NCBI RefSeq assembly: GCF_963677725.1
Contig: NZ_OY782507.1
Coordinates: 744,001 to 808,000, forward strand
DNA from: an uncultured Cohaesibacter sp.
GTDB lineage: Bacteria > Pseudomonadota > Alphaproteobacteria > Rhizobiales > Cohaesibacteraceae
Length of the DNA stretch: 64,000 nucleotides
Direction: 5' to 3'
Part shown: positions 36,252 through 45,681 of the stretch, in pieces
How positions within the stretch are numbered: the first letter of the stretch is position 1
Layout of the letters: each line of letters begins with the position of its first letter
Notes under the pieces: model-generated
What the model saw: only the letters and a program-made list of their open reading frames with translations
Told to the model about the DNA's origin: nothing
The model's database searches: none
Translations under genes and position numbers: made by a program

Positions 36252-36776
36252 CTATTGCGATAAAATTTTCTTGAGCTTGGCTTCTTCTTCTTCGCTCAGA
36301 TGGTCCTTGCCCTTCGATTTGGAGGTCTGATCCACCTGTTTGTTTTTGCGGTAAAGCCGAAAGATGGCAAACAGACCAAACAGCAGAACCAGCGGGCCAA
36401 AGGCCCAGAGGAAGATATTCTTGGCCGAGAAAGACGGCTTCAGCAGAACGAATTCGCCATAACGGTTGACCAGGAATTCTCGAGCTTCGGCATCACTGTC
36501 GCCTGCGACCAGTCTTTCACGCACCAGAATGCGAAGGTCCCGTGCCAACGGTGCGTCGGAATCGTCAATCGACTGGTTCTGGCAGACAAGACAACGCAGA
36601 CCCGCTGAAATGTCACGGGCTCGTTCTTCCAACACAGGATCGTCAAGCATTTCATCCGGATTGACCGCAAAGGATGGAGAGGTCCCGACAAGCAGCCCCA
36701 CAAGCATCGAAATGGCAACCACCATTGAGCGAAAGACAGAAAGAAGACCAAAGGAATTCATCGAAGATGTGTCCAT
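36252..36776 (-). CDS. ccmH: Cytochrome c maturation protein CcmH (CycL)
   Basis: Membrane-anchored periplasmic thioredoxin-like protein that reduces the apocytochrome CXXCH cysteines for haem attachment. The 174-residue protein has a signal/anchor segment (about 18-37), the redox motif LRCLVC (C62, C65) and a C-terminal membrane helix (about 133-153). The start at 36776 is chosen over longer versions that would run back into ccmF; 36761 is also possible. It is the last gene of the ccmI-E-F-H (cycHJKL) operon, 23 bases after ccmF. Confidence 0.92.
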   Translation of the reverse strand: MDTSSMNSFGLLSVFRSMVVAISMLVGLLVGTSPSFAVNPDEMLDDPVLEERARDISAGLRCLVCQNQSIDDSDAPLARDLRILVRERLVAGDSDAEAREFLVNRYGEFVLLKPSFSAKNIFLWAFGPLVLLFGLFAIFRLYRKNKQVDQTSKSKGKDHLSEEEEAKLKKILSQ

Positions 36777-36799
36777 AACTTGTTCCAACTCGCGTAAGG

Positions 36800-38785
36800 T
36801 CAAGCGGTGCCAGCGGCCTCTTTTGACCGCCCGCGCCGTGCAGGCGCACCGATGCGCAAACGCCGGTCCGTCAGAGAAATAAGGCCGCCAAGGAACATCA
36901 CAAATGTTCCGAGCCAGATAAAGGTGACCCAAGGCTTGTGATAGATACGCACCGCTATGCTGCCATCCTTCTGCTTTTCGCCCAGGGACATATAGATTTG
37001 CGTCACGCCGCCGATGGTATAAATGGCGGTTTCTGTCGTTGGCATATTGCGCGCAGTATAGGTTCGCTTGATCGGATGCAATTCAGTGACAAATTCCCCA
37101 TCCTTGGTCACGCGGAAGGTGCCCGCCATGTCGGAGAAGTTGAAGCGGGATTCTTCTTTAAAGCCGGTCAGTTCGAACTGGTAGCCGTCCAGTTCTGCGA
37201 TATCACCCTGCTTCATCATCAGAATATTTTCGCTATGGAAGGCACTGGCAACAATCAAACCAAGCACGGTCATGCCGAGTCCGAAATGCCCAAATGCGGT
37301 CCCCCAGACCGAGCGAGGCAGACCTTTTAGACGTGAAAGTGACGTAGAGAACGGCATTTTGAAGAGGCCGATGCGCAGCTGGATTTCCGAAAGAGAGCCA
37401 ATCATCACCCAGACCGCCAGACCAATGCCGAGCGGCGCAAGACCGGAACCGCCTTCAATCAAAGCAAAGCAGGCGGCCATAACGAAAAGCGAAAGTCCGA
37501 ACGCAATATAGAGCCGCTGCGAAGCCGCATATAAATCGCCTCGCTTCCAAGCCAGCAAAGGACCAAAAGGCACTGCCAAAAGCAAAGGCACCATCATCGG
37601 GCCAAAGGTTGCGTTGAAGAAAGGCGCACCGACGGAAATTTTCGCTCCGGTGATGGCTTCAAGGGCAAGAGGATAGAGCGTACCCACCAGAACAGCGGCA
37701 GTAGCAGCCGACAGGAAGAGGTTGTTGAGCACTAGCCCGCCTTCGCGGGAAATGGGGGCAAAAACACCACCCTGACGCAACAAAGGTGCGCGCCACGCAA
37801 ACAGAGCCAGACCGCCACCAATGAAGGTAACCAACAGGGCAAGAATGAAAACACCGCGGGACGGATCGGTCGCAAAGGCATGGACCGAGGTCAGGACGCC
37901 CGAGCGAACGAGGAAAGTGCCCAGCAACGACAAGGAAAAGGTCAGAATCGACAGCAGGATGGTCCAGACCTTCAGAGCGCCGCGTTTCTCCATCACGATT
38001 GCGGAGTGAAGCAAAGCCGTGCCGCTCAGCCATGGCATGAAAGAGGCATTTTCAACCGGGTCCCAGAACCAGAAGCCACCCCAACCAAGCTCATAATAGG
38101 CCCAGTAGGACCCCATGGAGATACCAAGGGTCAGGAAACCCCAAGCGGTCAGCACCCAAGGTCGCACCCAACGTGCCCAAGCGGCGTCGATACGGCCTTC
38201 GAGCAATGCGGCAATCGAGAAAGCAAAGGCAATGGAGAAGCCAACATAGCCAAGATACAGTAGAGGTGGATGGATGGCGAGGCCGATATCCTGAAGAATC
38301 GGATTGAGGTCACGTCCTTCGATCGGGGCGTTGGCGATGCGATGAAACGGATTGGACGTAAAAAGCACAAACGCCAGGAAGGAGGCGGAAACCCACCCCT
38401 GCACCGCAAGGGTGTTTGCCTTTAGCTGCGGCGGCAAATTGCGTCCAAAGACAGCAACGAGTGCACCGAATATCACCAGAATGAACACCCAGAGCAACAT
38501 GGAACCTTCGTGATTGCCCCACACCGAAGTGAATTTGAACAGCAAAGGCATGTCCGAATGGCTGTTTTCCCAGACGTTGCGTACCGAGAAATCCGATGTC
38601 ACATAAGCGTTTGTCAAAGCTGCGAAGGCCAACCCGACAAACAGGAACTGGGTTACGGCAACGGGGCCCGCCACTGCCATTAGCCGGTCGTTCCCGCGTT
38701 GCGCACCCCAAATCGGCACCACCGATTGAATCAAGGCCAGGGCAAATGCCAACACGAGCATGTAGTGACCGAGTTCAATGATCAT
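36800..38785 (-). CDS. ccmF: Haem lyase subunit CcmF (CycK)
   Basis: Large polytopic membrane protein of 661 residues that takes haem from CcmE and joins it to apocytochrome c. It carries the tryptophan-rich haem-handling motif GWGGFWFWDPVENASFMPWL near residues 232-251 and conserved histidines in the flanking loops, with about 15 membrane helices. A periplasmic domain lies near 530-625. GGAGAG precedes the ATG. The C terminus is rich in arginine and lysine, consistent with a cytoplasmic tail. It belongs to the cycHJKL-type operon. Confidence 0.96.
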   Translation of the reverse strand: MIIELGHYMLVLAFALALIQSVVPIWGAQRGNDRLMAVAGPVAVTQFLFVGLAFAALTNAYVTSDFSVRNVWENSHSDMPLLFKFTSVWGNHEGSMLLWVFILVIFGALVAVFGRNLPPQLKANTLAVQGWVSASFLAFVLFTSNPFHRIANAPIEGRDLNPILQDIGLAIHPPLLYLGYVGFSIAFAFSIAALLEGRIDAAWARWVRPWVLTAWGFLTLGISMGSYWAYYELGWGGFWFWDPVENASFMPWLSGTALLHSAIVMEKRGALKVWTILLSILTFSLSLLGTFLVRSGVLTSVHAFATDPSRGVFILALLVTFIGGGLALFAWRAPLLRQGGVFAPISREGGLVLNNLFLSAATAAVLVGTLYPLALEAITGAKISVGAPFFNATFGPMMVPLLLAVPFGPLLAWKRGDLYAASQRLYIAFGLSLFVMAACFALIEGGSGLAPLGIGLAVWVMIGSLSEIQLRIGLFKMPFSTSLSRLKGLPRSVWGTAFGHFGLGMTVLGLIVASAFHSENILMMKQGDIAELDGYQFELTGFKEESRFNFSDMAGTFRVTKDGEFVTELHPIKRTYTARNMPTTETAIYTIGGVTQIYMSLGEKQKDGSIAVRIYHKPWVTFIWLGTFVMFLGGLISLTDRRLRIGAPARRGRSKEAAGTA

Positions 38786-38851
38786 GCTGTCTCTCCATTC
38801 GATACCAACGAACCCTCAAGTCCGGTTGATCGTCGTTCCACTTGACGTTGC

Positions 38852-38895
38852 TTACAAGCCTTTGTCAGAACGATGCTCCTGACAAAGGCCTGTAA
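38852..38895. repeat. Long inverted repeat between ccmE and ccmF
   Basis: TTACAAGCCTTTGTCAG (38852-38868) pairs with CTGACAAAGGCCTGTAA (38879-38895) over 17 bases with one mismatch and a ten-base loop. It lies inside the operon and has no T-tract on either strand. It may stabilise or process the mRNA. Confidence 0.75.
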
Positions 38896-38921
38896 ATCAA
38901 AATTTATTAGATCATCCCGGT

Positions 38922-39374
38922 TCAGTTGGGTTTGACCTCTTCGGGTTCCTGCCAGTGTCCTTGTTCTTTCAAGGCATCGGCGACTTCTTTGGGCATGTAG
39001 GTTTCATCATGTTTGGCCAGGACCGTGTCAGCTTTAAAGCTGCCATCCGGCTTCATGGCTCCCTCTGTCACCACGCCCTGCCCTTCTCGAAACAGATCCG
39101 GCAGGATACCGGAATAATAGACGGAGACGTCCGCGCCACCATCGGTCACCACAAAGGATATCTCGGTCCCCTCACCGCGCACCAATGAGGCTTCCTTCAC
39201 CAGACCACCCAAGCGAATGCGCTGGCCGGGTTTGACGCCATTTTCTGCAAGGTCACTGGGTGAATTGAAGAAAACGATCTGATCCTGCAAGGCAAAGAGG
39301 ATGAGCCCAACTGCAGCGAACAGCACCGCGCCAGCGCCCCCTATCAGTAACATTCTGCGTTTTTTTCTTGTCAT
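38922..39374 (-). CDS. ccmE: Cytochrome c maturation haem chaperone CcmE (CycJ)
   Basis: Periplasmic haem chaperone of 150 residues anchored by an N-terminal helix (about 7-29). It has an OB-fold domain and the covalent haem-binding histidine in AKHDETYMP (H122, with Y126). It passes haem from the CcmABCD export step to CcmF. GAGG lies before the ATG. It follows ccmI by 54 bases and precedes ccmF by 136 bases, the latter gap holding a long hairpin. Length and motif are normal for the family. Confidence 0.96.
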   Translation of the reverse strand: MTRKKRRMLLIGGAGAVLFAAVGLILFALQDQIVFFNSPSDLAENGVKPGQRIRLGGLVKEASLVRGEGTEISFVVTDGGADVSVYYSGILPDLFREGQGVVTEGAMKPDGSFKADTVLAKHDETYMPKEVADALKEQGHWQEPEEVKPN

Positions 39375-39428
39375 GAAACGATCCTCATTGTGGCCCCATC
39401 CTCAAGGACCGCATTTGTTCCAAACTTA

Positions 39429-40652
39429 TTATTGATTGACGGAGACTCCCAAGGAGCGTGCTGCTGCCTTGACCTTTTCAAGGCCTTCCACATCGGACTG
39501 AAGCGCTTCCAACGCCTTGGCGACGGTTTTTGAGGCTTCATCGGGACGGTTTAAAACCAGTTCGGCCCGAATGAGCCTGACCCATTCATCTGCCGATCCA
39601 CCTTCCTTGTTCAACCGCTCTGCCAATTGTGAAACCATATTTTCAATCATTTGCTGGCGGTCTCCAGCACTCATCTCGGAGGCTGCCTTGACATCGTCTG
39701 CAGACGGTCCAGACAAGGCTGGACGGTCCGTGGCGGTTGATCCATTGGATTGTGCTGTCTTATCCGCAGTCTCGCCGTTGATACGCTTTTGCAGGGCTGC
39801 AATCTGGCTCTTGGCAAATGACACCCACGGTGCAGTCGGCTTCGAATCCTTGATTAAGGCATCCCAAACCTCAATGGCCTTTTTCTCCTGCCCCTTTTGG
39901 CCAAGACTGATTGCGAGGAAGAAGCGGGGCTTGGGAGCGCGGGCATCCAGCTCGTTGGCCCGTTGGAACAGCCCAAAGGCCTGGTCAGGCACGATTCCAG
40001 CCTCTCGGACCACGATGGCCTCGCCAAGATCTGTCAGTGTTTCGGAGGTCTCGCCTTCCAAACGCAAAACATTGCGATAGGCCTTTATAGCCTCATTGGG
40101 TCTGCGCATGGACAGATAGATCGGCGCAAGTTTTTTCCAACCCTGCAAATCATCAGGATTCTGCTTGAGCTTTTTTTCCGCCGAGGCGACCAATTCCGTA
40201 AGGCTCTGTTGTGATGGCGGCTTTTGCAAGCGTGATGCCAAAGGCTGGCTTTGCAATCCCGGAGACCCCAAAACCACATAAAGGCCCAGAGAAATGAACG
40301 GCACAATCATTACCGTTGAAATGGCAATGATTCTCGCTGTGGTCGATGGAGCCGCAACTTTTTCTGCAACGGACTTTTTGCCGGATTTTTGCTTTGCTTT
40401 CGCCCGATCTTGCCTATCAAGTGCCTCCTGGGCAATCAGCAAACGCCGCGCGACTTCTGCACGCGCCGCGTCGGCTTCATCCGAAGCAATCAAATCACGC
40501 TCAACATCGCCATCAATTTCTTTCAATTGCGACTTGTAAACGGTCAGGTCATAAGCTTCTGCACTTTGAAGTCGCCGCGATTTCCGTGTCAACGGATAGA
40601 TCACAACAGCTACAGCGATGAATGTCAGGATGGCAGCAAAGGTCCAGAACAT
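39429..40652 (-). CDS. ccmI: Cytochrome c maturation protein CcmI (CycH)
   Basis: Apocytochrome c chaperone of 407 residues. Two membrane helices (about 1-20 and 96-117) frame a cytoplasmic loop with a leucine-zipper-like segment. A periplasmic domain with tetratricopeptide repeats (about 160-290) binds the C-terminal helix of apocytochromes. The ATG at 40652 (MFWTFAAILTF) is preferred to a start 12 codons upstream because the membrane helix then begins at residue 1. It is the first gene of ccmI-E-F-H. In Rhizobium leguminosarum the same operon (cycHJKL) lies near feuPQ and affects iron uptake. Confidence 0.9.
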   Translation of the reverse strand: MFWTFAAILTFIAVAVVIYPLTRKSRRLQSAEAYDLTVYKSQLKEIDGDVERDLIASDEADAARAEVARRLLIAQEALDRQDRAKAKQKSGKKSVAEKVAAPSTTARIIAISTVMIVPFISLGLYVVLGSPGLQSQPLASRLQKPPSQQSLTELVASAEKKLKQNPDDLQGWKKLAPIYLSMRRPNEAIKAYRNVLRLEGETSETLTDLGEAIVVREAGIVPDQAFGLFQRANELDARAPKPRFFLAISLGQKGQEKKAIEVWDALIKDSKPTAPWVSFAKSQIAALQKRINGETADKTAQSNGSTATDRPALSGPSADDVKAASEMSAGDRQQMIENMVSQLAERLNKEGGSADEWVRLIRAELVLNRPDEASKTVAKALEALQSDVEGLEKVKAAARSLGVSVNQ

Positions 40653-40893
40653 AAGGGTCCATTTCGTAATTTGGTCTCGGCACAGCATTTAGCTTTTATG
40701 TGTGAAGTCAAATTAACTCATGTTCATCTGTTTGGGGTTTGCTTTTTATCAATTGGCCGCTCACGTTACCAAGAATTAATTTATGGGAAAGAGTTGGCAA
40801 CATTCATCTTTCAGTCTTGGACAGGGTCATCATTTGGATGCCTGTCGAGACTCAAAGCGGCAAGGGAAATGAATTAGGGAGGCTAGACTTGGA

Positions 40894-42306
40894 TCAGGAG
40901 CCGACTGCTTTTTGTTCGTTTGATGGCATTTCCTGAATCGACGAAGCTGCACGGAGCTGTCTTCTAAGCGATGAGGCATAGTTTTCATCAAAAACATGTC
41001 GAGCCATCGCCACGGCCGCTTCACCCAAAATCTTGCATGAAGCCACGTCTTCACCTGTCGCCTGTTTGGTTCGATCAACGATCGAGGTAGATAGGATCTC
41101 AAACGACTGGTCAAGCTCTTTGCGAATTCGGGAAATCTCAGCATTCAAAGCCAAAGTGTCTTTCATGCGTTCAACATGATGAAAGATCTCGACGGCCTTC
41201 ATTGCGTCTTGAAGCATGTTTTCATCAACATGCTCGGCAGCGCCGTTCTTTGGTGCGCGGAGCGCTTTTCGCACCAGTCCGGGAGCTGGCACGATTTCGT
41301 TTTCCAAAATTCCGGACAGCTTTGCCTTCATATTTGCCAAAGTTTTGCCCCAAGCCGACTGAACAGACAGTTCCAACTCGGTTTCAAGTGCTTTGGCAAG
41401 TTGGCGCCAGTTAGACAATTGCTCGATCGCAACATCCTTGTCGCCGAATTTCTTTAGGGCATTTTCGAATTGGAGGAGACTTGCTTCAAGGTCGGCCAAC
41501 ACTTGCGTCACTGCCGGAGCGTAGACAGTGGCTGCAATCTGAATAGCGTCATCTGAGCCAGCAAGCTTGGTGGCAAGCTGGAGCTTGAGACGGGGTTTGG
41601 TAAGATGACGGGTTGTTGCAGAGAAGGTCCAGGCAGCCTTCATCGGCTCTTGCTGTACTTTCTTGGTCAGTAAAGAATAGGCCTCTGACCCTTCAGGACC
41701 ACTCCAACTGGAAATCTCCGCAGGCAGGCGACTGAGTATCGGCTTGAGATTGTCATGACGTTCTTTACAGACCATCACTTCGAGCAAGTCTTCGTAGATG
41801 TTCGAATTACCCAGTTGATTTCCTAGCTTCTGGGCAATATCGAAGTCGTGCTTCATCTTGTTCAGATAAGTCTGAACGGATGACATCAGTTCCTGACATA
41901 GGACGCGGACTTTGCCGCGCAAAATAGCTTCGTCCTGCCCATTGCATGCTTCTTCCAAACGAGCTTTTTGTTCGGGACTGGCGACGTCCCGCGCAATCCA
42001 ATTCCAAATCGCATCGATCGAAGAAGGACTGATGCGGGCCGGTACTTTTTTGACATGATCAAACTTGGCGATAAACGGCTCACACGATTTGAAAATTTCT
42101 TTGCGAACACGCTCGGAAACTGGAACCACAGGCTCCGACCCCACGCGGACGCTGCGCAATGCTTCGAGAATCAGAAGAGTGGCTCGATCCTGATTGTTGT
42201 CATTCCCTTCGCGCTCAAGGCTTTTCAGCAGCAGCAATTGCGCACTTTCAGACAAGGTCGAAAGATAGCGACTGAGCTTCTCTTTCATTTTTTCATTGTC
42301 TGGCAT
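40894..42306 (-). CDS. Uncharacterised helical protein, 470 residues
   Basis: I do not recognise a family. The protein is soluble, with no signal peptide or membrane helix, and is almost wholly alpha-helical, with many leucine and charged heptads that suggest coiled coils. There are few cysteines and no nucleotide-binding or catalytic motif. GGAGAG before the ATG at 42306 and full-length coding bias support a real gene. It stands alone between the ccm operon and a lipoprotein gene, all in one direction, with about 240 bases before ccmI. A scaffold or regulatory role in the cytoplasm is possible but cannot be claimed from sequence. Confidence 0.75.
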   Translation of the reverse strand: MPDNEKMKEKLSRYLSTLSESAQLLLLKSLEREGNDNNQDRATLLILEALRSVRVGSEPVVPVSERVRKEIFKSCEPFIAKFDHVKKVPARISPSSIDAIWNWIARDVASPEQKARLEEACNGQDEAILRGKVRVLCQELMSSVQTYLNKMKHDFDIAQKLGNQLGNSNIYEDLLEVMVCKERHDNLKPILSRLPAEISSWSGPEGSEAYSLLTKKVQQEPMKAAWTFSATTRHLTKPRLKLQLATKLAGSDDAIQIAATVYAPAVTQVLADLEASLLQFENALKKFGDKDVAIEQLSNWRQLAKALETELELSVQSAWGKTLANMKAKLSGILENEIVPAPGLVRKALRAPKNGAAEHVDENMLQDAMKAVEIFHHVERMKDTLALNAEISRIRKELDQSFEILSTSIVDRTKQATGEDVASCKILGEAAVAMARHVFDENYASSLRRQLRAASSIQEMPSNEQKAVGS

Positions 42307-42422
42307 TCAAGCTCTCCGGCGGGCAGTCGTTACAATTCTCTACATTTCATTTAAAGCTTATAAAGGTTTAAAAAAATACTAGCCGCCCTGTAAAAACTTA
42401 GCGATTTTCCGGTTCTAGAAAC

Positions 42423-42452
42423 AAAAAAAGGGCGATGCATGCCGCATCGCCC
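42423..42452. terminator. Bidirectional intrinsic terminator after the glycine-zipper lipoprotein gene
   Basis: GGGCGATGC / GCATCGCCC with a five-base loop is flanked by A and T runs on both sides. It lies about 25 bases after the stop codon at 42477. Confidence 0.92.
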
Positions 42453-42476
42453 TTTTCCGTCAACAAATCTTATGGC

Positions 42477-42950
42477 TCAGCTGACTGGCTTCCATGTCCC
42501 GTCATTCTGACGACAGGCCCGACCGCGAGCCGTTTGAGGCTGACCGTCAATATAAATGGTGTGCGTATAGTCGCGACACATCAGGTTGTTGGTGGTATAG
42601 GCCTGACTTGGCACAACCTGGCCATAATGGCCGGTATCTGGATTGCGCCAATCGACAGGCGCACCCGAGCGACCATATTCCAGAGCCCTGCTCTGTGCCT
42701 CATAGGCATAACGCTGGTCATTCTCGTCCAGTGCACGACCAACGGCAGAGCCAGCAATCGCACCAATTGCGGTGCCAACCGCCGTGGCGATAACGCGGCC
42801 GTTTCCTTTGCCTACCTGGTTACCGATAATGCCACCAGCAAGTGCACCCGTCAGGCCGCCGAGTGTTTCTTTGGTTCCAATGTTGCCACTCTGACAACCG
42901 GCAAGAAACATACCTGCAACAGCTACAATTGCGATTGATTTCGTCTTCAT
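42477..42950 (-). CDS. Glycine-zipper outer-membrane lipoprotein (17 kDa antigen-like)
   Basis: A 157-residue lipoprotein: signal peptide ending in the lipobox LAGC (C19). A glycine-zipper segment follows at about 31-70, with alternating small residues (GGLTGALAGGIIGNQVGKG). The C-terminal domain (about 95-157) has two cysteines (C124 in LMCRDY and C147 in RACRQ) and resembles the surface-antigen domain of the rickettsial 17 kDa protein. AGGGG lies before the ATG. It likely sits in the outer membrane with a structural role. It has its own terminator and is adjacent to feuQ without obvious link. Confidence 0.87.
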   Translation of the reverse strand: MKTKSIAIVAVAGMFLAGCQSGNIGTKETLGGLTGALAGGIIGNQVGKGNGRVIATAVGTAIGAIAGSAVGRALDENDQRYAYEAQSRALEYGRSGAPVDWRNPDTGHYGQVVPSQAYTTNNLMCRDYTHTIYIDGQPQTARGRACRQNDGTWKPVS

Positions 42951-43114
42951 TCTTAGCCCCTATTTCTACAATCCGGATCTTTTTGACAACCGGCCCCAAG
43001 TTGACCTGACTTGGGCTAAACGCATTGGGTCGATAGATAGTTCCCGATCTTGTCGAAAGTTTGGCGCAATCCGGGTATCACCAAGGCGCGCCAACGAATT
43101 CAAAAGGCTCCGCG

Positions 43115-44536
43115 TCACAGATCTTTGGTGCGTTGTTTTATCAATGCAGGTAAATGCAGCACAGCCCTCAGACCTCCCAACTCTGATCGACCCAAAATCA
43201 GCTTGCCCTGATAAAGTGATGCGATTTCTTCTACGATAGACAGCCCCAATCCAGAACCGGAGATGCTTTCATCCAACCTTTGTCCCCTTTGGGTAGCAAT
43301 TGCTATCTGATCTTCACTCATGCCCGGTCCATCATCCTCAATTGTGATTGTTACCCAATGATGCGTGTTGGCTGAGCTCCGAGCGTCTTGCGGACGCGTT
43401 TGGTTTTCCTTGGCAAGTTCGAATGCCACAGACACAGTGTGCGCCGACCACTTGCACGCATTGTCGAGCAGGTTGCCAACCAGCTCTTCCAAATCCTGCT
43501 CTTCACCTCCGAAGCTGAGGGACGGTTCATATCCGGACTCGTAGCAGATGCTCTTGTCGGAATGGATTTTGCGCATGGCAGAGACCATGCGAGACATCAC
43601 TGGTTCAATATCAGTCGAGGTGCCGATGACACTTCTTCGGGCAGCAATCCGAGCGCGCTCGAGATAGAGTTGGATCTGATCTTTCATCAATTCGCATTGA
43701 ATTTGAATCAGGTCGGCATGCTTGTCTTCAACTTTGCGCGTTTCATTGGCAATGACGCTCAAAGGCGTCTTCAATGCGTGAGCGAGGTTGCCGACTTGGG
43801 TGCGAGCGCGTTCGAGCGTTTCCTTGTTGGATTCGATGAGCAAGTTGGCTTCATCGACAAGGCCCGCAATTTCCACCGGATATGTCCCTTCAATGGCGCT
43901 CGCTTCACCTTCGGCCACTTTTCTTACCTGCTCACTCATCTCATTGAGCGGCCGCAAGGCCATTCTGGCCAGGAAGGTGGAAACGGTCAGCAGGATTGCT
44001 CCAAACAAGGCCATAATTGTCCAGGCACGCGCCTGAAAGGCAGAAACTCGGGTTTCCAGAGTTTCGAGGTTGCCTGTTACCCGAACGATAAGCGTGTTCC
44101 CTTGAGCAAAGGATATCTGTCTTTGCAGGATCCGCACACGCTCGCCATTTGGTCCAATACCCTCCGCGCTCGCGCCCAGTGCATCAGTGAGACTGGTCAC
44201 TGTGTCTGGCAATATGGAGAAAGTGCCACCAACGAGGGATTCTGATGCAAGAATGATTTCATCGTCATCGGCGCGGCTGACCGTCCAGTACCATCCGGAT
44301 AAAGGAAGTCCAAAGCGCGGTTCGCCGACAATTGTTGGCGGTTTAAGCTCAGTATCCTCAATCCCCTGCCCTGCAATATCGCCCACCAAAATCTTCAGAA
44401 CGATATCCAACTGTTCATCGAACGCTTGCAGAGCTGATGAGCGGAATATTTCCGATAGCAACAGCCCCGACGCAAAGGCGACGATGATGGCCCAGATAGA
44501 GGCATTGATCAGAAGATATCGTGTGATGGACTTCAT
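43115..44536 (-). CDS. feuQ: Sensor histidine kinase FeuQ
   Basis: A 473-residue membrane kinase. Helices at about 8-28 and 172-192 frame a periplasmic sensor. HAMP, HisKA with phospho-acceptor H253 (HALKTPLSVIANE) and a HATPase domain (NLLDNACKWS, GSGLGLSIVEE) follow. It starts eight bases after the stop codon of feuP. The name follows the FeuP-like partner, the PepSY gene in front and the ccm/cyc operon downstream, an arrangement described for rhizobia. There FeuPQ affects iron uptake or, in Sinorhizobium meliloti, cyclic glucan export. The signal here is inferred, not shown. Confidence 0.82.
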   Translation of the reverse strand: MKSITRYLLINASIWAIIVAFASGLLLSEIFRSSALQAFDEQLDIVLKILVGDIAGQGIEDTELKPPTIVGEPRFGLPLSGWYWTVSRADDDEIILASESLVGGTFSILPDTVTSLTDALGASAEGIGPNGERVRILQRQISFAQGNTLIVRVTGNLETLETRVSAFQARAWTIMALFGAILLTVSTFLARMALRPLNEMSEQVRKVAEGEASAIEGTYPVEIAGLVDEANLLIESNKETLERARTQVGNLAHALKTPLSVIANETRKVEDKHADLIQIQCELMKDQIQLYLERARIAARRSVIGTSTDIEPVMSRMVSAMRKIHSDKSICYESGYEPSLSFGGEEQDLEELVGNLLDNACKWSAHTVSVAFELAKENQTRPQDARSSANTHHWVTITIEDDGPGMSEDQIAIATQRGQRLDESISGSGLGLSIVEEIASLYQGKLILGRSELGGLRAVLHLPALIKQRTKDL

Positions 44537-44544
44537 GAAGCTTA

Positions 44545-45207
44545 CTAACTCGGATCAACGAGATTGTAACCCAGCCCGCGAACGGTCTGAATGGCATCTA
44601 CACCAAGTTTCTTCCTCAAGCGTCCAATGAAAACTTCAATCGTGTTGGAGTCGCGGTCAAAATCCTGATCATACAAATGTTCGACCAACTCGGTGCGGGA
44701 GATGATCTTACCTTGGTGATGCATAAGATAGGAAAGCAAACGATATTCGTGCGATGTCAGCTTGATGGAACTGCCATCCACAGTCACCCTGCCTGATCTT
44801 GTATCAAGGCGAATGGGACCGCAGTGAATTTCATTTGATGCCAGCCCGGCCGAACGCCTGACAAGCGCTCGAACTCTGGCAATCACCTCCTCCATATGAA
44901 AAGGCTTGGCGACATAATCATCCGCTCCGGCATCAATTCCCTGGACCTTGTCGCTCCAGCGGTCACGGGCGGTCAGAATCAAAACCGGCATTTTGCGCTC
45001 ATTTCTCCGCCAATCCTCCAGCACGCTGATACCGTCCATTTTTGGCAACCCGATATCAAGGATCACGGCGTCGTAGGTTTCGGTGTCACCCAGAAAATGG
45101 CCTTCCTCACCATCAAACGCGGTATCGACAACATAACCATTTTCCTCAAGCTCCTCTTTCAATTGCCTGTTCAGAGCTTCTTCATCTTCAACAACCAGTA
45201 CACGCAT
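44545..45207 (-). CDS. feuP: Response regulator FeuP (OmpR family)
   Basis: A 220-residue regulator with receiver (phospho-acceptor D51 in VILDIGLPKMDG, preceded by acidic E8 D9) and OmpR-type winged helix (about 125-218, ending TVRGLGYNLV). The ATG at 45207 is preferred to 45225 because GGTGAG lies right before it. It is translationally close to feuQ and 60 bases behind a PepSY-domain gene in the feuN position. Targets are not visible in the window. Confidence 0.85.
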   Translation of the reverse strand: MRVLVVEDEEALNRQLKEELEENGYVVDTAFDGEEGHFLGDTETYDAVILDIGLPKMDGISVLEDWRRNERKMPVLILTARDRWSDKVQGIDAGADDYVAKPFHMEEVIARVRALVRRSAGLASNEIHCGPIRLDTRSGRVTVDGSSIKLTSHEYRLLSYLMHHQGKIISRTELVEHLYDQDFDRDSNTIEVFIGRLRKKLGVDAIQTVRGLGYNLVDPS

Positions 45208-45267
45208 TTTCTCACCCACATTCACTTCCGGAACTTCATTCGATTGAGGCGACCCAAGCCATCCCGC

Positions 45268-45594
45268 TCATGAGCCACTCTTTGACAGGATCGCGCCCGA
45301 TTTGGCATCAATCACGAAACGGGTGACTGCGCCTTGACGCGACAAAGTGACGAGTTGGTAAACCAACCCGTTGCCGCTTCGACATAATTTGACTTTGATG
45401 ACATCTCCACGCGCAGCACGGCTCACCGCAGCCGAAATCCCGGCTACGTGGCGCGCCTGTCCACTGTCAATCGCTTGTCGGGTTTCCTGTGCCGATAGAC
45501 AATCCGCAGCATTTGCAGTGTCCGAAAGGCCCAAAGACATGCCCACAGGCGAGACCAGCAACAGTAGAAAAAAGATGATGGTCCGAATTTTCAT
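45268..45594 (-). CDS. PepSY-domain periplasmic protein in the feuN position
   Basis: A 108-residue secreted protein: signal peptide (about 1-29, cleavage after ANA), then a single PepSY-type domain (ISAAVSRAARGDVIKVKLC ... VTRFVIDAKSGAILSK). Two cysteines (about C32 and C71) could form a disulphide. In Sinorhizobium meliloti a small periplasmic protein, FeuN, encoded before feuP restrains the FeuQ kinase. Position and size suggest the same job here, but I cannot confirm orthology. No ribosome-binding site is obvious. It would be the first gene of a feuN-P-Q unit. Confidence 0.75.
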   Translation of the reverse strand: MKIRTIIFFLLLLVSPVGMSLGLSDTANAADCLSAQETRQAIDSGQARHVAGISAAVSRAARGDVIKVKLCRSGNGLVYQLVTLSRQGAVTRFVIDAKSGAILSKSGS

Positions 45595-45681
45595 GGGGTC
45601 AATCTAGTCAATCATCACTGAACTGAACATGAATATGAGTATGATATTACATTCATCTTTTGGCCCAGTCTGGCATGACGT

